In this document: piece by piece, positions 5,867 to 11,761 of the stretch | Position numbering within the stretch: position 1 is the stretch's first letter | How the letters are laid out: each line of letters starts with the position of its first letter | NCBI GenBank assembly: GCA_910585615.1 | Contig: CAJUFO010000103.1 | Location: forward strand, 1-11,761 | Length of the DNA stretch: 11,761 bases | Source of the DNA: an uncultured Acetatifactor sp. | Lineage (GTDB): Bacteria > Bacillota > Clostridia > Lachnospirales > Lachnospiraceae | Direction: 5' to 3' | Translations under genes and position numbers: made by a program | The notes under the pieces: generated by a model | What the model saw: the letters and a program-made list of their open reading frames with translations, nothing else | What the model was told of the DNA's origin: nothing | Database searches by the model: none

Positions 5867-6214
5867 TCACCCCCCAAAGCTTCGCAGGTAGACGGCATTC
5901 CCGTCCGGGTCGCGGAAGCTCATGTTGACCGCTCCCCAGGGGCGCTCCATGGGCGGCTCTATGATTTCGGCCCCCAGCTCCATGACCCTGCGATATTCCT
6001 TTTCAATGTCCTCCACAGTGAATGCCAGACATATGTTCTGGTTCTGATTGTTCTTCTCCGAACCGTCGTCATATATGGTCAGCATGGTCTCCTCCCCGAT
6101 CAGGGTCTGGTGCACCGGGTCATCGCTTCCGTTGTGGATGTCCAGAAGCTTCTTATAAAAATCCGCCAGCCTCACCACATCGTTGGTAAGCAGGCTCACC
6201 TCGCCTATCCTCAT
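5867..6214 (-). CDS. VOC-family (glyoxalase/bleomycin-resistance fold) protein
   Basis: This 115-residue protein is a single VOC-superfamily unit, a metal-dependent fold used by glyoxalases, dioxygenases, epimerases and antibiotic-binding proteins. The N-terminal strand IGEVSLLTNDV is followed by the helix RLADFYKKLL. The second half has VEDIEKEYRRVMELGAEII and the typical end PWGAVNMSFRDPDGNAVYL. The start was placed at 6214 because AGGAGG lies 6 bases upstream; an in-frame ATG at 6253 lacks one and would add 13 residues. It lies 105 bases after the Nudix gene. The stop codon lies within a weak GGGG/CCCC hairpin, so termination before the BMC promoter may be inefficient. Substrate unknown. 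A link to aldehyde detoxification with the BMC is possible but not shown. Confidence 0.85.
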   Translation of the reverse strand: MRIGEVSLLTNDVVRLADFYKKLLDIHNGSDDPVHQTLIGEETMLTIYDDGSEKNNQNQNICLAFTVEDIEKEYRRVMELGAEIIEPPMERPWGAVNMSFRDPDGNAVYLRSFGG

Positions 6215-6319
6215 GCAGCCCCTCCTCTCCTGTCTGCGGACGCATTCCCTCATCTGTATCTTTCCCCGGCAGCCTTCGGAACCTTTCCTGCGGTTTCAGG
6301 TCAGCCTGCGTCAACGGTT

Positions 6320-6751
6320 TCACTCCCTGTATGCCCGGAGAGCCTTCTTTATCCGCTCCAGGTCCTCCTCTTCCTCTTCCGGGTCGTAGGTATAGTTTTC
6401 CGGCACGGTCCCGAACAGTTCGACGCGGGCCATCTCGCTCTCCGGAAGCTCTCCCAGAGAATGGACTTCGGCATAGTAGACCCTGCCGTTATTTTTTCCT
6501 GTACCGTCTTCCCACAGCTGTTCATAATCCCACAGCGGCGTCAGTGTGCAGTCCCTGATACCGGACTCCTCGTACAGCTCCCGCCTGGCCGCCTGCATGG
6601 GGCTCTCCCCCTCTTCCACATGCCCGCCCGGATGCTCGAAGCTTCCGCGGCGCTTATGGAGACAGTAGACCCATTTTCCCTGATAATTCGCAAAGATGAC
6701 TACGAAGCCGATGTCGGACAGCCATCCTGCGGGATAGTTGGTTTTTAACAT
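6320..6751 (-). CDS. Nudix hydrolase
   Basis: This 143-residue protein has a complete Nudix box at residues 43-65 (G-x5-E-x7-REL-x-EE-x-G-I: Gly43, Glu49, Arg57, Glu58, Glu61, Glu62, Gly64). That box binds the divalent metal for cleaving nucleoside-diphosphate-linked substrates. The preceding HKRRGSFEHPGG resembles MutT/8-oxo-dGTPase-like members, but substrate cannot be assigned from sequence alone. The C-terminus is acidic (DPEEEEEDLERI). The start is the ATG at 6751, preceded by GGGAGGAG; an in-frame TTG at 6766 overlaps that site and is unlikely. It begins 30 bases after the ATPase-like gene and probably shares its transcript. Confidence 0.9.
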   Translation of the reverse strand: MLKTNYPAGWLSDIGFVVIFANYQGKWVYCLHKRRGSFEHPGGHVEEGESPMQAARRELYEESGIRDCTLTPLWDYEQLWEDGTGKNNGRVYYAEVHSLGELPESEMARVELFGTVPENYTYDPEEEEEDLERIKKALRAYRE

Positions 6752-6781
6752 GTTGTCTCCTCCCAAATGAAACAGCTCTGT

Positions 6782-8350
6782 CTACAAGGTCACTCTCTCA
6801 ATCATGCAGCCATGCTCTTTGCTGTCCCGGTCATAATTCACCCCTACCAGCAGGACTTCGCCGGAATACCCCTCCAGGGCCTGTGTGTAGCGCCTGTCCT
6901 TTATCTGCCGGATTGCCGCGGGGGCGGACTTGTCGTACTTTAGCTCTATCACCATGGCGGGCTTGCCGCGGGATGGCAGGGGCAGGAACGCCACATCCGC
7001 AAAGCCCCGGCCCGTGGGGAGCTCGCGGATCATCCGGTAGTCCTTCCTGGCGCTGTAATATGCCAGGCTGATGGCCGCTCCCAGGGAATTCTCGTCATTG
7101 TAGGTCAGTATGGATGCCACCTCCGTATGGGCCCTGTCCAGCCCCTCCGCCACCCTCCCCGCGTCGCCGCTCAGCGTATCCTCCAGCAGGCGCTGTGACG
7201 CTTTCAGCACGTTCATGACTTCCGTCCAGCCGCCTATGCTCATGGCGTTCTCAAATTCCTCTATGATTTCCCTGTTCGGGATAAAGGCTTCCTTTTCCTC
7301 GGAGTCGTAGCCCAGATATCCCAGGTGGATCAATAGGGTCAGCACATCGTCCTTTGTCTTAAAGGTGCACATGTCGTTCTGGAAGCTGCGGGTGTTCACC
7401 TTGACCCGGACTCCGCCCAGCATCCGGACAATGTCGGCGCGAAGCCCATCGAAATCCATGTCCATATAGACCTTCAGGGCATCGTAGGTCTCCGTGGACG
7501 TCCAATAGTTTGAAAATCTACGGCGGAGCATCGCTTCCACCACGGATTTGGGATTGTATACATGCTTAAATTCCGTCAATTGGTAGCCGTCGTACCAGTT
7601 TCCGGTCTCCGCGTAATCCATGGAGAAGCGTTCGCAGAGCCCCTGCACCTCCTTGTCCGTGAAGCCGGTATATTCCTCGAAAAAGCTCTGATCCGTCATG
7701 GAATATTCCCAGAACATGTTCAAAGCGGAATGCTGCCCGTATTTTTTTACAGGGAGAATGCCTGTCATATAGGCAAGCGCTACGTAGGGCTGATCCTTCA
7801 GGAGATTGCGCAGGAAATCCAGGTACTGCTTTTGCATATCCTCATTCTTTTGCCGCTCCCGCATCACGCAGTCCCATTCGTCAACTAAGAAGATGAACTG
7901 CTTTCCGGATTTTGCGTAAATCCTTTCCAGCGCCTCCGCTAAGATAGTCGTGTCTTTCGGGAACAAATCTCCATAGATTTCGCCTATGTCCTCAAGTACA
8001 GCCTGCTCCAGGTATTCTGTTACTCCTTGCTCCCTGGCTCTAATCACAAATTGCTGCATATTCAGAAAAATCACATCGTACCGGTTCAGGTTCTCCAAAA
8101 AACCCGGATCTTCTGCAATCTTCAATCCCTCGAACAGTTCCCGGGAGTCGTATGCGCAGCTGTAATAGGCAGCCAGCATCTTGAGAGCCATAGATTTGCC
8201 AAATCGGCGCGGCCTGCTGACGCAGATATACCTCTGCTCTGTATTCAGGTATCTGTTGGTGCATCCGATGAGCCCTGTCTTATCTACGTAAATCTCCGAA
8301 CGAATTGCCGTCCTGAACCCCTCATTTCCCGGATTCAAATAAATTCCCAT
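6782..8350 (-). CDS. AAA-ATPase-like / PD-(D/E)XK nuclease family protein
   Basis: This 522-residue protein has the two-domain layout of the AAA-ATPase_like (PF09820) plus PDDEXK_9 (PF08011) family, common and often multicopy in gut anaerobes, with no firm function. The N-terminal part opens with MGIYLNPGNEGFRTAI and YVDKTGLI, then a Walker A (SRPRRFGKS, 45-53) and a Walker B (FIFLVDEWD, 152-160). The C-terminal part carries a nuclease-like core: Asp452 in GFADVAF, and Glu469-Leu-Lys471 in VIELKYD. The start was set at 8350, with GCAGGAGG upstream; an upstream in-frame start at 8377 lacks a ribosome binding site. Length is normal and both cores look intact. A role in defence or mobile-element biology is guesswork. 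Confidence 0.88.
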   Translation of the reverse strand: MGIYLNPGNEGFRTAIRSEIYVDKTGLIGCTNRYLNTEQRYICVSRPRRFGKSMALKMLAAYYSCAYDSRELFEGLKIAEDPGFLENLNRYDVIFLNMQQFVIRAREQGVTEYLEQAVLEDIGEIYGDLFPKDTTILAEALERIYAKSGKQFIFLVDEWDCVMRERQKNEDMQKQYLDFLRNLLKDQPYVALAYMTGILPVKKYGQHSALNMFWEYSMTDQSFFEEYTGFTDKEVQGLCERFSMDYAETGNWYDGYQLTEFKHVYNPKSVVEAMLRRRFSNYWTSTETYDALKVYMDMDFDGLRADIVRMLGGVRVKVNTRSFQNDMCTFKTKDDVLTLLIHLGYLGYDSEEKEAFIPNREIIEEFENAMSIGGWTEVMNVLKASQRLLEDTLSGDAGRVAEGLDRAHTEVASILTYNDENSLGAAISLAYYSARKDYRMIRELPTGRGFADVAFLPLPSRGKPAMVIELKYDKSAPAAIRQIKDRRYTQALEGYSGEVLLVGVNYDRDSKEHGCMIERVTL

Positions 8351-8453
8351 ACAATACCCTCCTGCCAGGATTTCCACATCTGCTTTTTATCATGCCCTTG
8401 TAATCCCGCATGCCGTATAGTACAGCCTCATCCCCCACATAGTTCACCGTCAT
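8322..8453 (-). CDS. Possible 43-residue ORF or gene remnant before the ATPase-like gene
   Basis: An open frame from ATG 8453 encodes MTVNYVGDEAVLYGMRDYKG and 23 more residues. It overlaps the start of the ATPase-like gene by 29 bases in another frame. It has no good ribosome binding site of its own. A strong GGGGAGG instead precedes an ATG at 8466 in a different frame, which stops after 12 codons (MDWLDDGELCGG, ending at 8428). This may be a short leader peptide, a frameshifted relic of a small gene, or chance. I do not recognise either product. Confidence 0.22.
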   Translation of the reverse strand: MTVNYVGDEAVLYGMRDYKGMIKSRCGNPGRRVLYGNLFESGK

Positions 8454-8668
8454 CCAGCCAGTCCATTTCTATTCCTCCCCTTTTGTCGGGCCTTTCCATA
8501 ATCAAAATGAATCATTTACAAACAGACGTAATCAATGCTATAATAAATCTCCCTTTTTGGAAAAGTGTTCCCACTGTATAACATTGGTAATAAAATGCAT
8601 ATTTTTACATATAATTACCGGCTTTATACTTATCTGGCTATCCTTTAAACTGGAAGTTGCCTTATTCT
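8454..8668. other. Non-coding stretch between ATPase-like gene and flavoprotein gene
   Basis: This gap holds no gene I can support. The sequence turns from GC-rich to AT-rich near 8480-8500. On the plus strand TTTACA (8515-8520) and TATAAT (8539-8544) form a promoter-like pair with an 18-base spacer, reading towards the 3' end of the flavoprotein gene. The only following frame (TTG at 8557, 62 residues) lacks a ribosome binding site. No terminator for the flavoprotein gene and no clear minus-strand promoter for the ATPase-like gene were found. Confidence 0.4.
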
Positions 8669-9217
8669 TTATTTCCGAAAAAAATCTAAAATACTATTTA
8701 GTCCCAAAAGTGCGTTTTCATCATCAATGGCAGGTTTTTCATTAGTATTATGGCTATATACCACCTCATGAATGTTATAGCAGTTCATATGATGCAAAAG
8801 CGTACAAGCTGTACTATAAGCAGTATCTATATGACCATCACCTCCACCAACTAATACAATTGCACCCTTTTTAGACTTTATAATAGGTTCTTCTTTTCTA
8901 AAAAATCTGGCACAAAAATATGTTTGAAGTCTACTTCCAACATCTAATAATTTTCCAGTCAATTCCGAAAAATAAAGCGGCGAAGCAATCATAATGTTGT
9001 CACATTCTTGTATGTATTTATATATCTCTTGCATTTCATCATTTATAACACACCCACTATTTTTCCAACAATACCTACAATCAAAACAGGGCGAAATATT
9101 GCACCTATAAGCATCTACAATTCTATATTCTCCTACAATTTTTTCAGTAATTTTTTCAATAAGACTGGCAGTATCACCATTTTTTCTTGGAGAGCCATTT
9201 AATATCAAAGTTTTCAC
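8669..9217 (-). CDS. Iron-sulfur flavoprotein / NADPH-dependent FMN reductase-like protein
   Basis: This 182-residue flavodoxin-fold protein resembles the iron-sulfur flavoprotein (Isf) group. It begins MKTLILNGSPRKNGDT, where GSPRKNGDT (8-16) is the FMN-phosphate loop, and has a second FMN contact at SPLYFSELTG (79-88). Between them is a compact cysteine motif, Cys44-x2-Cys47-x2-Cys50-x5-Cys56, expected to hold a [4Fe-4S] cluster as in Isf proteins. It would be a cytoplasmic electron carrier or reductase. The start is GTG 9217, with GAGGAG 6 bases upstream; an in-frame start at 9295 adds an implausible 26 residues. Its AT-rich codon use contrasts sharply with every other gene here, which suggests acquisition from elsewhere. 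The physiological partner is unknown. Confidence 0.9.
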   Translation of the reverse strand: MKTLILNGSPRKNGDTASLIEKITEKIVGEYRIVDAYRCNISPCFDCRYCWKNSGCVINDEMQEIYKYIQECDNIMIASPLYFSELTGKLLDVGSRLQTYFCARFFRKEEPIIKSKKGAIVLVGGGDGHIDTAYSTACTLLHHMNCYNIHEVVYSHNTNEKPAIDDENALLGLNSILDFFRK

Positions 9218-9263
9218 TATAAACTCCTCTGCTAAATCCCGATTTATATACTTGATTATATAT

Positions 9264-9327
9264 ACTACATAACGCCAGAATTTACCGTACTGCATTGGTT
9301 AAACGTACATGGCTGGCGTTATGTAGT
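9264..9327. repeat. Perfect 15-bp inverted repeat upstream of the flavoprotein gene
   Basis: ACTACATAACGCCAG (9264-9278) and its exact complement CTGGCGTTATGTAGT (9313-9327) enclose 34 bases. On the minus strand a TATAAT (9260-9255) follows the proximal arm directly, so that arm occupies the -35/-10 spacer of a likely flavoprotein promoter. If transcription starts further upstream (a TATACT lies near 9370), the repeat would be a long hairpin in the leader. No T-run follows. Possible roles are a regulator site, a leader hairpin, or the trace of a small mobile or recombination element. No target duplication was seen. Confidence 0.65.
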
Positions 9328-9560
9328 CGGGTTACTCGGAATTTTTAACTGTTAAGCAGTATAATATGCGACTAATGTCTGCAATGTATAATTATAAGCC
9401 AGCTTTCTATGGATACACAATTCCGAAAAGGGATTAATAAATAAAAGATTTTCTACATGCATATGCGTACTTCCTGTGTCCGCCATGGGCATATCATCAG
9501 CAGCTTCGCTGTCATACACATTATGTATAACCTGCTGCACCTTGATAATTTGATAAAGGC
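9328..9560. other. AT-rich non-coding stretch, possible ORF remnant
   Basis: No gene is supported here. A minus-strand frame of 62 codons (9540-9352, GTG start, MQQVIHNVYDSEAADDMPMA...) has no ribosome binding site. I do not recognise it; it may be a gene remnant. The segment lies between the inverted repeat and the plus-strand promoter of the 51-codon ORF. Confidence 0.35.
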
Positions 9561-9589
9561 TTTACATCCTTTCAAAAATCCACTATACT
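9561..9589 (+). promoter_or_regulatory. Promoter of the 51-codon plus-strand ORF
   Basis: TTTACA (9561-9566) and TATACT (9584-9589) are separated by 17 bases, a near-consensus sigma-70 promoter. The predicted start near 9596 leaves a short leader of about 20 bases before the ATG at 9616. This is the only well-supported plus-strand promoter in the window. Confidence 0.65.
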
Positions 9590-9615
9590 GACATTATCAG
9601 AAAGGCGGTGATAGG

Positions 9616-9771
9616 ATGGCAACAGATATGGGTATGACGAACAAACAGTTTCAAGGTTTTATCCGGCTTGCTTTGGAGCTAATCAATAAGGCTCTGACAA
9701 AATCACCGGATAACGAGGATCTACAAAAATTAAGAGATATCTTCCAGTCAATGTTGGAGGACGGTAATTAA
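9616..9771 (+). CDS. Small hypothetical helical protein (51 aa)
   Basis: The frame MATDMGMTNKQFQGFIRLAL... ends ...DIFQSMLEDGN and is 51 residues long. It is preceded by AAAGGCGGTGAT, a one-mismatch copy of the full anti-Shine-Dalgarno complement, and by a near-consensus promoter 26 bases upstream. An alternative ATG at 9634 has no ribosome binding site. The product looks soluble and mainly alpha-helical, with a charged central turn (SPDNED) and no membrane segment or signal. Small Firmicute proteins starting MTN-x-QF occur in accessory regions (recalled, not searched). Function unknown. It is the only plus-strand gene, lies in the AT-rich island, and converges on the phosphotransferase gene. 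Confidence 0.7.
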   Translation: MATDMGMTNKQFQGFIRLALELINKALTKSPDNEDLQKLRDIFQSMLEDGN

Positions 9772-9833
9772 GCAGCAATTTTACATGAATCCGTAACTAC
9801 TAACCAAGGGTGTAAGGCCTTTATGAAATCATC

Positions 9834-9852
9834 AAGGCATTATGCCTTTTCT
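9834..9852 (+). terminator. Weak intrinsic terminator after the 51-codon ORF
   Basis: AAGGCA (9834-9839) pairs with TGCCTT (9843-9848) over a 3-base loop, and T-rich sequence (TTTTCTT, 9847-9853) follows on the plus strand. The stem is short, so termination may be partial. It lies 62 bases past the stop of the small ORF, between convergent genes. No T-run follows on the minus strand. Confidence 0.4.
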
Positions 9853-9889
9853 TATCCTCCAGGCATCTCGGCCCCTGCCTGCCTCTCTC

Positions 9890-10849
9890 TTAATTCCCCG
9901 CATGGATTATACAAAAATCGTCCGCGAGCAATCGTTCTCCCCTAGCAAAAGGCTCCAGGCTCTCTTCGCGCCAGCGCTTCATCCTGTCCTCGAACCAGCT
10001 CTCCCTGCACCACTGCCCAAAGTGGATTGCGATGCAGTCCAAAATCGTCAGCACGAAGCAGGCATCCAGCGCTTCATAGTCAAAGCGGCCGCCCCCATCC
10101 CGGTAGCCCTCCGCGATTTTCTCCCGACATGCCAATCCGCCTATATTGCCGAACAGGACTGCGATGTCCAACATCGGATGCCCCATCCCAAAGAGGGAAA
10201 AGTCGATTGCCGCCAGCCCGGCCTTGGTCTGCAGGATATTGGAAAGGGACAAGTCCGCGTGCAGCATCTGGAATTCGCCCTCTGCCTTTCGTAAAGCTGT
10301 TCCCACAGCGTCGCAGGCCCGCTCTAGCGCCCTGCAGGATACGCAGTCCAGCCCGTTTCCTTCCAGGGCCCTGAGCTTTTCACCGATTCTTTCCACATGC
10401 CGTCCGTCATAGGATATGGCAGGAAACCCTCGAAACCCTTTCGCGCATCTGTGCAGCTCGGCGGCCAAAAGCCCAATCCGGTAATAGTGTTTCTCGCAAA
10501 GCGTCATCTTGTCCAGGGATTCCCCTTCTATCCATCGGGAAACCATGGCCACATTGCCATTGTCCAGCTTCGTGATCCACTGCCCCCTGCGGTTCTTTAC
10601 CGGTTCCCGGCTCATCATGCCCTGATTCTTCAGATGTCCAAGGAACCTGATTTCCGTTTCATACACCGCCATGCGGTCCAGCCCTTCATAGAGATGCTGT
10701 GTCTCGAAGCCCTGGACAGGCTCATGGATTTGCAGCAGATAATCTGTCCCTACGCGAAAGGTCATATTCTCATTGTGCCGCAGCAAAATCGCTTCCGATT
10801 CCGGTATGTCATAGCCGGACATAGCTTCTGTTACAAGTCCGTAGTCCAC
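9890..10849 (-). CDS. Aminoglycoside-phosphotransferase-fold kinase
   Basis: This 319-residue protein belongs to the APH/choline-kinase-like superfamily (PF01636 type). These are cytoplasmic kinases that phosphorylate small hydroxyl compounds such as aminoglycosides, homoserine or sugars. The catalytic loop is HADLSLSN (Asp199, Asn204), and the metal-binding DFS motif starts at Asp216 (AIDFSLFGMGHPMLDIA). The N-lobe strand reads YLLQIHEP, with no lysine or arginine at the usual nucleotide-contact position, which is unusual for the fold. The start is GTG 10849; GGAGG lies 11 bases upstream, rather far, and no better in-frame start exists. It begins 37 bases after the DUF218 gene, probably on the same transcript. 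Substrate unknown; antibiotic resistance should not be assumed. Confidence 0.88.
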   Translation of the reverse strand: MDYGLVTEAMSGYDIPESEAILLRHNENMTFRVGTDYLLQIHEPVQGFETQHLYEGLDRMAVYETEIRFLGHLKNQGMMSREPVKNRRGQWITKLDNGNVAMVSRWIEGESLDKMTLCEKHYYRIGLLAAELHRCAKGFRGFPAISYDGRHVERIGEKLRALEGNGLDCVSCRALERACDAVGTALRKAEGEFQMLHADLSLSNILQTKAGLAAIDFSLFGMGHPMLDIAVLFGNIGGLACREKIAEGYRDGGGRFDYEALDACFVLTILDCIAIHFGQWCRESWFEDRMKRWREESLEPFARGERLLADDFCIIHAGN

Positions 10850-10886
10850 CCTCTATGCTACCTCCTTCACTGAACTGGCCCCCTCG

Positions 10887-11573
10887 TCACCCAAGCTTCA
10901 TGGCTTCCGCCATCTCCGGCATGTGCTCCGGTGTGAACTGCGTCCCCAGCCTGGCCAGCTCTCCCAGCACTCTCCTCTGGCCGGCTTCCGTCCGATACCA
11001 GTTTTCCCTGGTCACTTTTCCCTCTACAGGCGCAATCAGGAGTTCCGTATCGGGAAAGCATAGCTGGTAATACATCAGGCATCTCCTGGCGTGAAACCCC
11101 TTACAGCAGATGATGGCCTTCTTTGGATGCAGTCCTTTTGTGTCCAGAAGCTTCCTGGAGAGCCTGGCGTTCTCAGCGGTGAACTGCGCTTCGTCCTCCT
11201 GGAGGATGCAATCCGGTGCAACGCCGTTTGCCAGCAGGACATCCGTGTAGAATTCGCACTCAGTGGCATAGTCTTTCCGGTAGGTATCCGCTTTTGACTT
11301 CACGCCTGTGAATTTACCGATGGTCACGGAATACCTGCCCGACGGCACCACATAGGGGGCATACCCCGCTTTCCATAGCTGCGCCGCCCGCTCCGGCAGT
11401 TCCGGGTAGGAACCGCCGGGGATGAAGATGACGTCAGCTTCCGCTACGGACCGCATTCCCTTTCCGTGGCCTGTCTCCCCTGCGGAATCTCCGTTTTCCG
11501 TCCCTTGTTCCGCAGGGATGTCCTCCAAAAAAATGAAATCCGTTATATCGTTGATGATTCTCATATCCATCAT
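10887..11573 (-). CDS. YdcF/DUF218-family protein
   Basis: This 228-residue protein matches the DUF218 (YdcF/SanA/ElyC-like) superfamily, a Rossmann-like fold of poorly known function, in some members linked to envelope metabolism. Visible motifs are ADVIFIPGGSYPE (46-58), SGRYS (78-82), TECEFYTDVLLANGV (104-118), the acidic QEDEAQFTAENA (125-136) and KKAIICCKGFHARRC (151-165). There is no signal peptide or membrane segment, so this member is probably cytoplasmic. An insert rich in Gly and Glu lies at about residues 20-42. The start was set at 11573, where a GGGGGGAT purine run precedes the ATG; an in-frame ATG at 11612 lacks a ribosome binding site. It leads the two-gene unit with the APH-fold kinase. 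Confidence 0.85.
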   Translation of the reverse strand: MMDMRIINDITDFIFLEDIPAEQGTENGDSAGETGHGKGMRSVAEADVIFIPGGSYPELPERAAQLWKAGYAPYVVPSGRYSVTIGKFTGVKSKADTYRKDYATECEFYTDVLLANGVAPDCILQEDEAQFTAENARLSRKLLDTKGLHPKKAIICCKGFHARRCLMYYQLCFPDTELLIAPVEGKVTRENWYRTEAGQRRVLGELARLGTQFTPEHMPEMAEAMKLG

Positions 11574-11736
11574 GCAAATCCCCCCGCAGGCTCTCTCATC
11601 CCATATTGACATGGCCTGTTTTCCAACACTTTACACACTCCCCATTCACACTCCCCGACATGGCGGCCCGGCCAATGGAAAGCCATCCCGCGGCCTTCAC
11701 CATCACGGCTTTATTCCCGCGAGCAATGAGCCAAGC

Positions 11737-11754
11737 GGCCGTGCTTGCACGGCC
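11737..11754. repeat. Perfect 8-bp palindrome at the right edge
   Basis: GGCCGTGC (11737-11744) and GCACGGCC (11747-11754) flank TT. No T-run follows on either strand, so it is not a simple terminator. It may be part of a dispersed intergenic palindromic element; only the genome copy number could tell. The rest of 11613-11761 shows no gene and no clear promoter for the DUF218 gene. Confidence 0.4.
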
Positions 11755-11761
11755 AGTTGGC

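Noticed and set aside
8557..8745. Plus-strand 62-codon ORF following a promoter-like sequence
   Set aside because: TTG start without a ribosome binding site, and it overlaps the flavoprotein gene antisense.
9264..9327. Integron attC site
   Set aside because: The arms pair perfectly without extrahelical bases, the core sites deviate, and there is no integrase or cassette array.
9264..9327. Invertible promoter (phase-variation switch)
   Set aside because: The enclosed 34 bases are too short to hold a full promoter and no invertase is nearby; left only as a check in the findings.
9352..9540. Minus-strand 62-codon ORF as a real gene
   Set aside because: GTG start without a ribosome binding site and no recognisable family; kept only as a possible remnant.
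9860..9881. Terminator for the APH-fold kinase gene
   Set aside because: A 6-bp hairpin (CAGGCA/TGCCTG) exists but no T-run follows on the minus strand.
9890..10849. Aminoglycoside resistance gene
   Set aside because: The fold is shared by many metabolic kinases and the sequence matches no resistance enzyme I recognise.
1..11761. CRISPR arrays, tRNA or rRNA genes, insertion sequences
   Set aside because: No regularly spaced repeats, cloverleaf or rRNA-like sequence, or transposase-like ORFs were seen on either strand.

Overview
The window looks like chromosome of an anaerobic gut-type Firmicute, most likely a Lachnospiraceae/Clostridia member. The reasons are strong AGGAGG-type ribosome binding sites throughout, several GTG starts, a clostridial-style bacterial microcompartment (BMC) locus, and an AAA-ATPase-like/PD-(D/E)XK protein of a kind common in gut anaerobes. 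All recognisable genes are on the minus strand except one small ORF near 9.6-9.8 kb. This taxonomic placement is inference; there is no rRNA or marker gene.

Positions 1-5806 hold the promoter-proximal part of a BMC operon, read right to left. A good sigma-70-like promoter (TTGACT, 17 bp, TATAAT; 5806-5778) is followed at and just after the predicted start site by four alternating copies of an 11-base element, probably an operator array. The genes in order are a class II (FucA-type) aldolase, a GlcG/HbpS-like (DUF336) protein, a PduP/EutE-type CoA-acylating aldehyde dehydrogenase, a zinc-type alcohol dehydrogenase, three BMC-domain shell proteins, and the first 14 codons of a fourth. All four non-shell proteins carry a short amphipathic encapsulation-type helix: C-terminal on the aldolase, N-terminal on the other three. 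The set fits a fucose/rhamnose compartment. The aldolase would make lactaldehyde inside the shell, and the two dehydrogenases would dispose of an aldehyde as acyl-CoA and alcohol with NAD and CoA recycling. No diol dehydratase, phosphotransacylase or regulator is visible, so the exact BMC subtype (for example GRM5-like against PVM-like) is open.

Positions 5867-8350 hold three co-directional accessory genes upstream of the BMC promoter: an AAA-ATPase-like/PD-(D/E)XK protein, a Nudix hydrolase and a VOC (glyoxalase-fold) protein.

Positions about 8480-9850 form an AT-rich island unlike its GC-rich surroundings. It holds a compact iron-sulfur flavoprotein gene with a perfect 15-bp inverted repeat in its promoter/leader region. 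It also holds a 51-codon plus-strand ORF with its own promoter and strong ribosome binding site. This segment looks acquired.

Positions 9890-11573 hold a two-gene unit: a YdcF/DUF218-family protein followed by an aminoglycoside-phosphotransferase-fold kinase. The right edge is intergenic and contains a short perfect palindrome.
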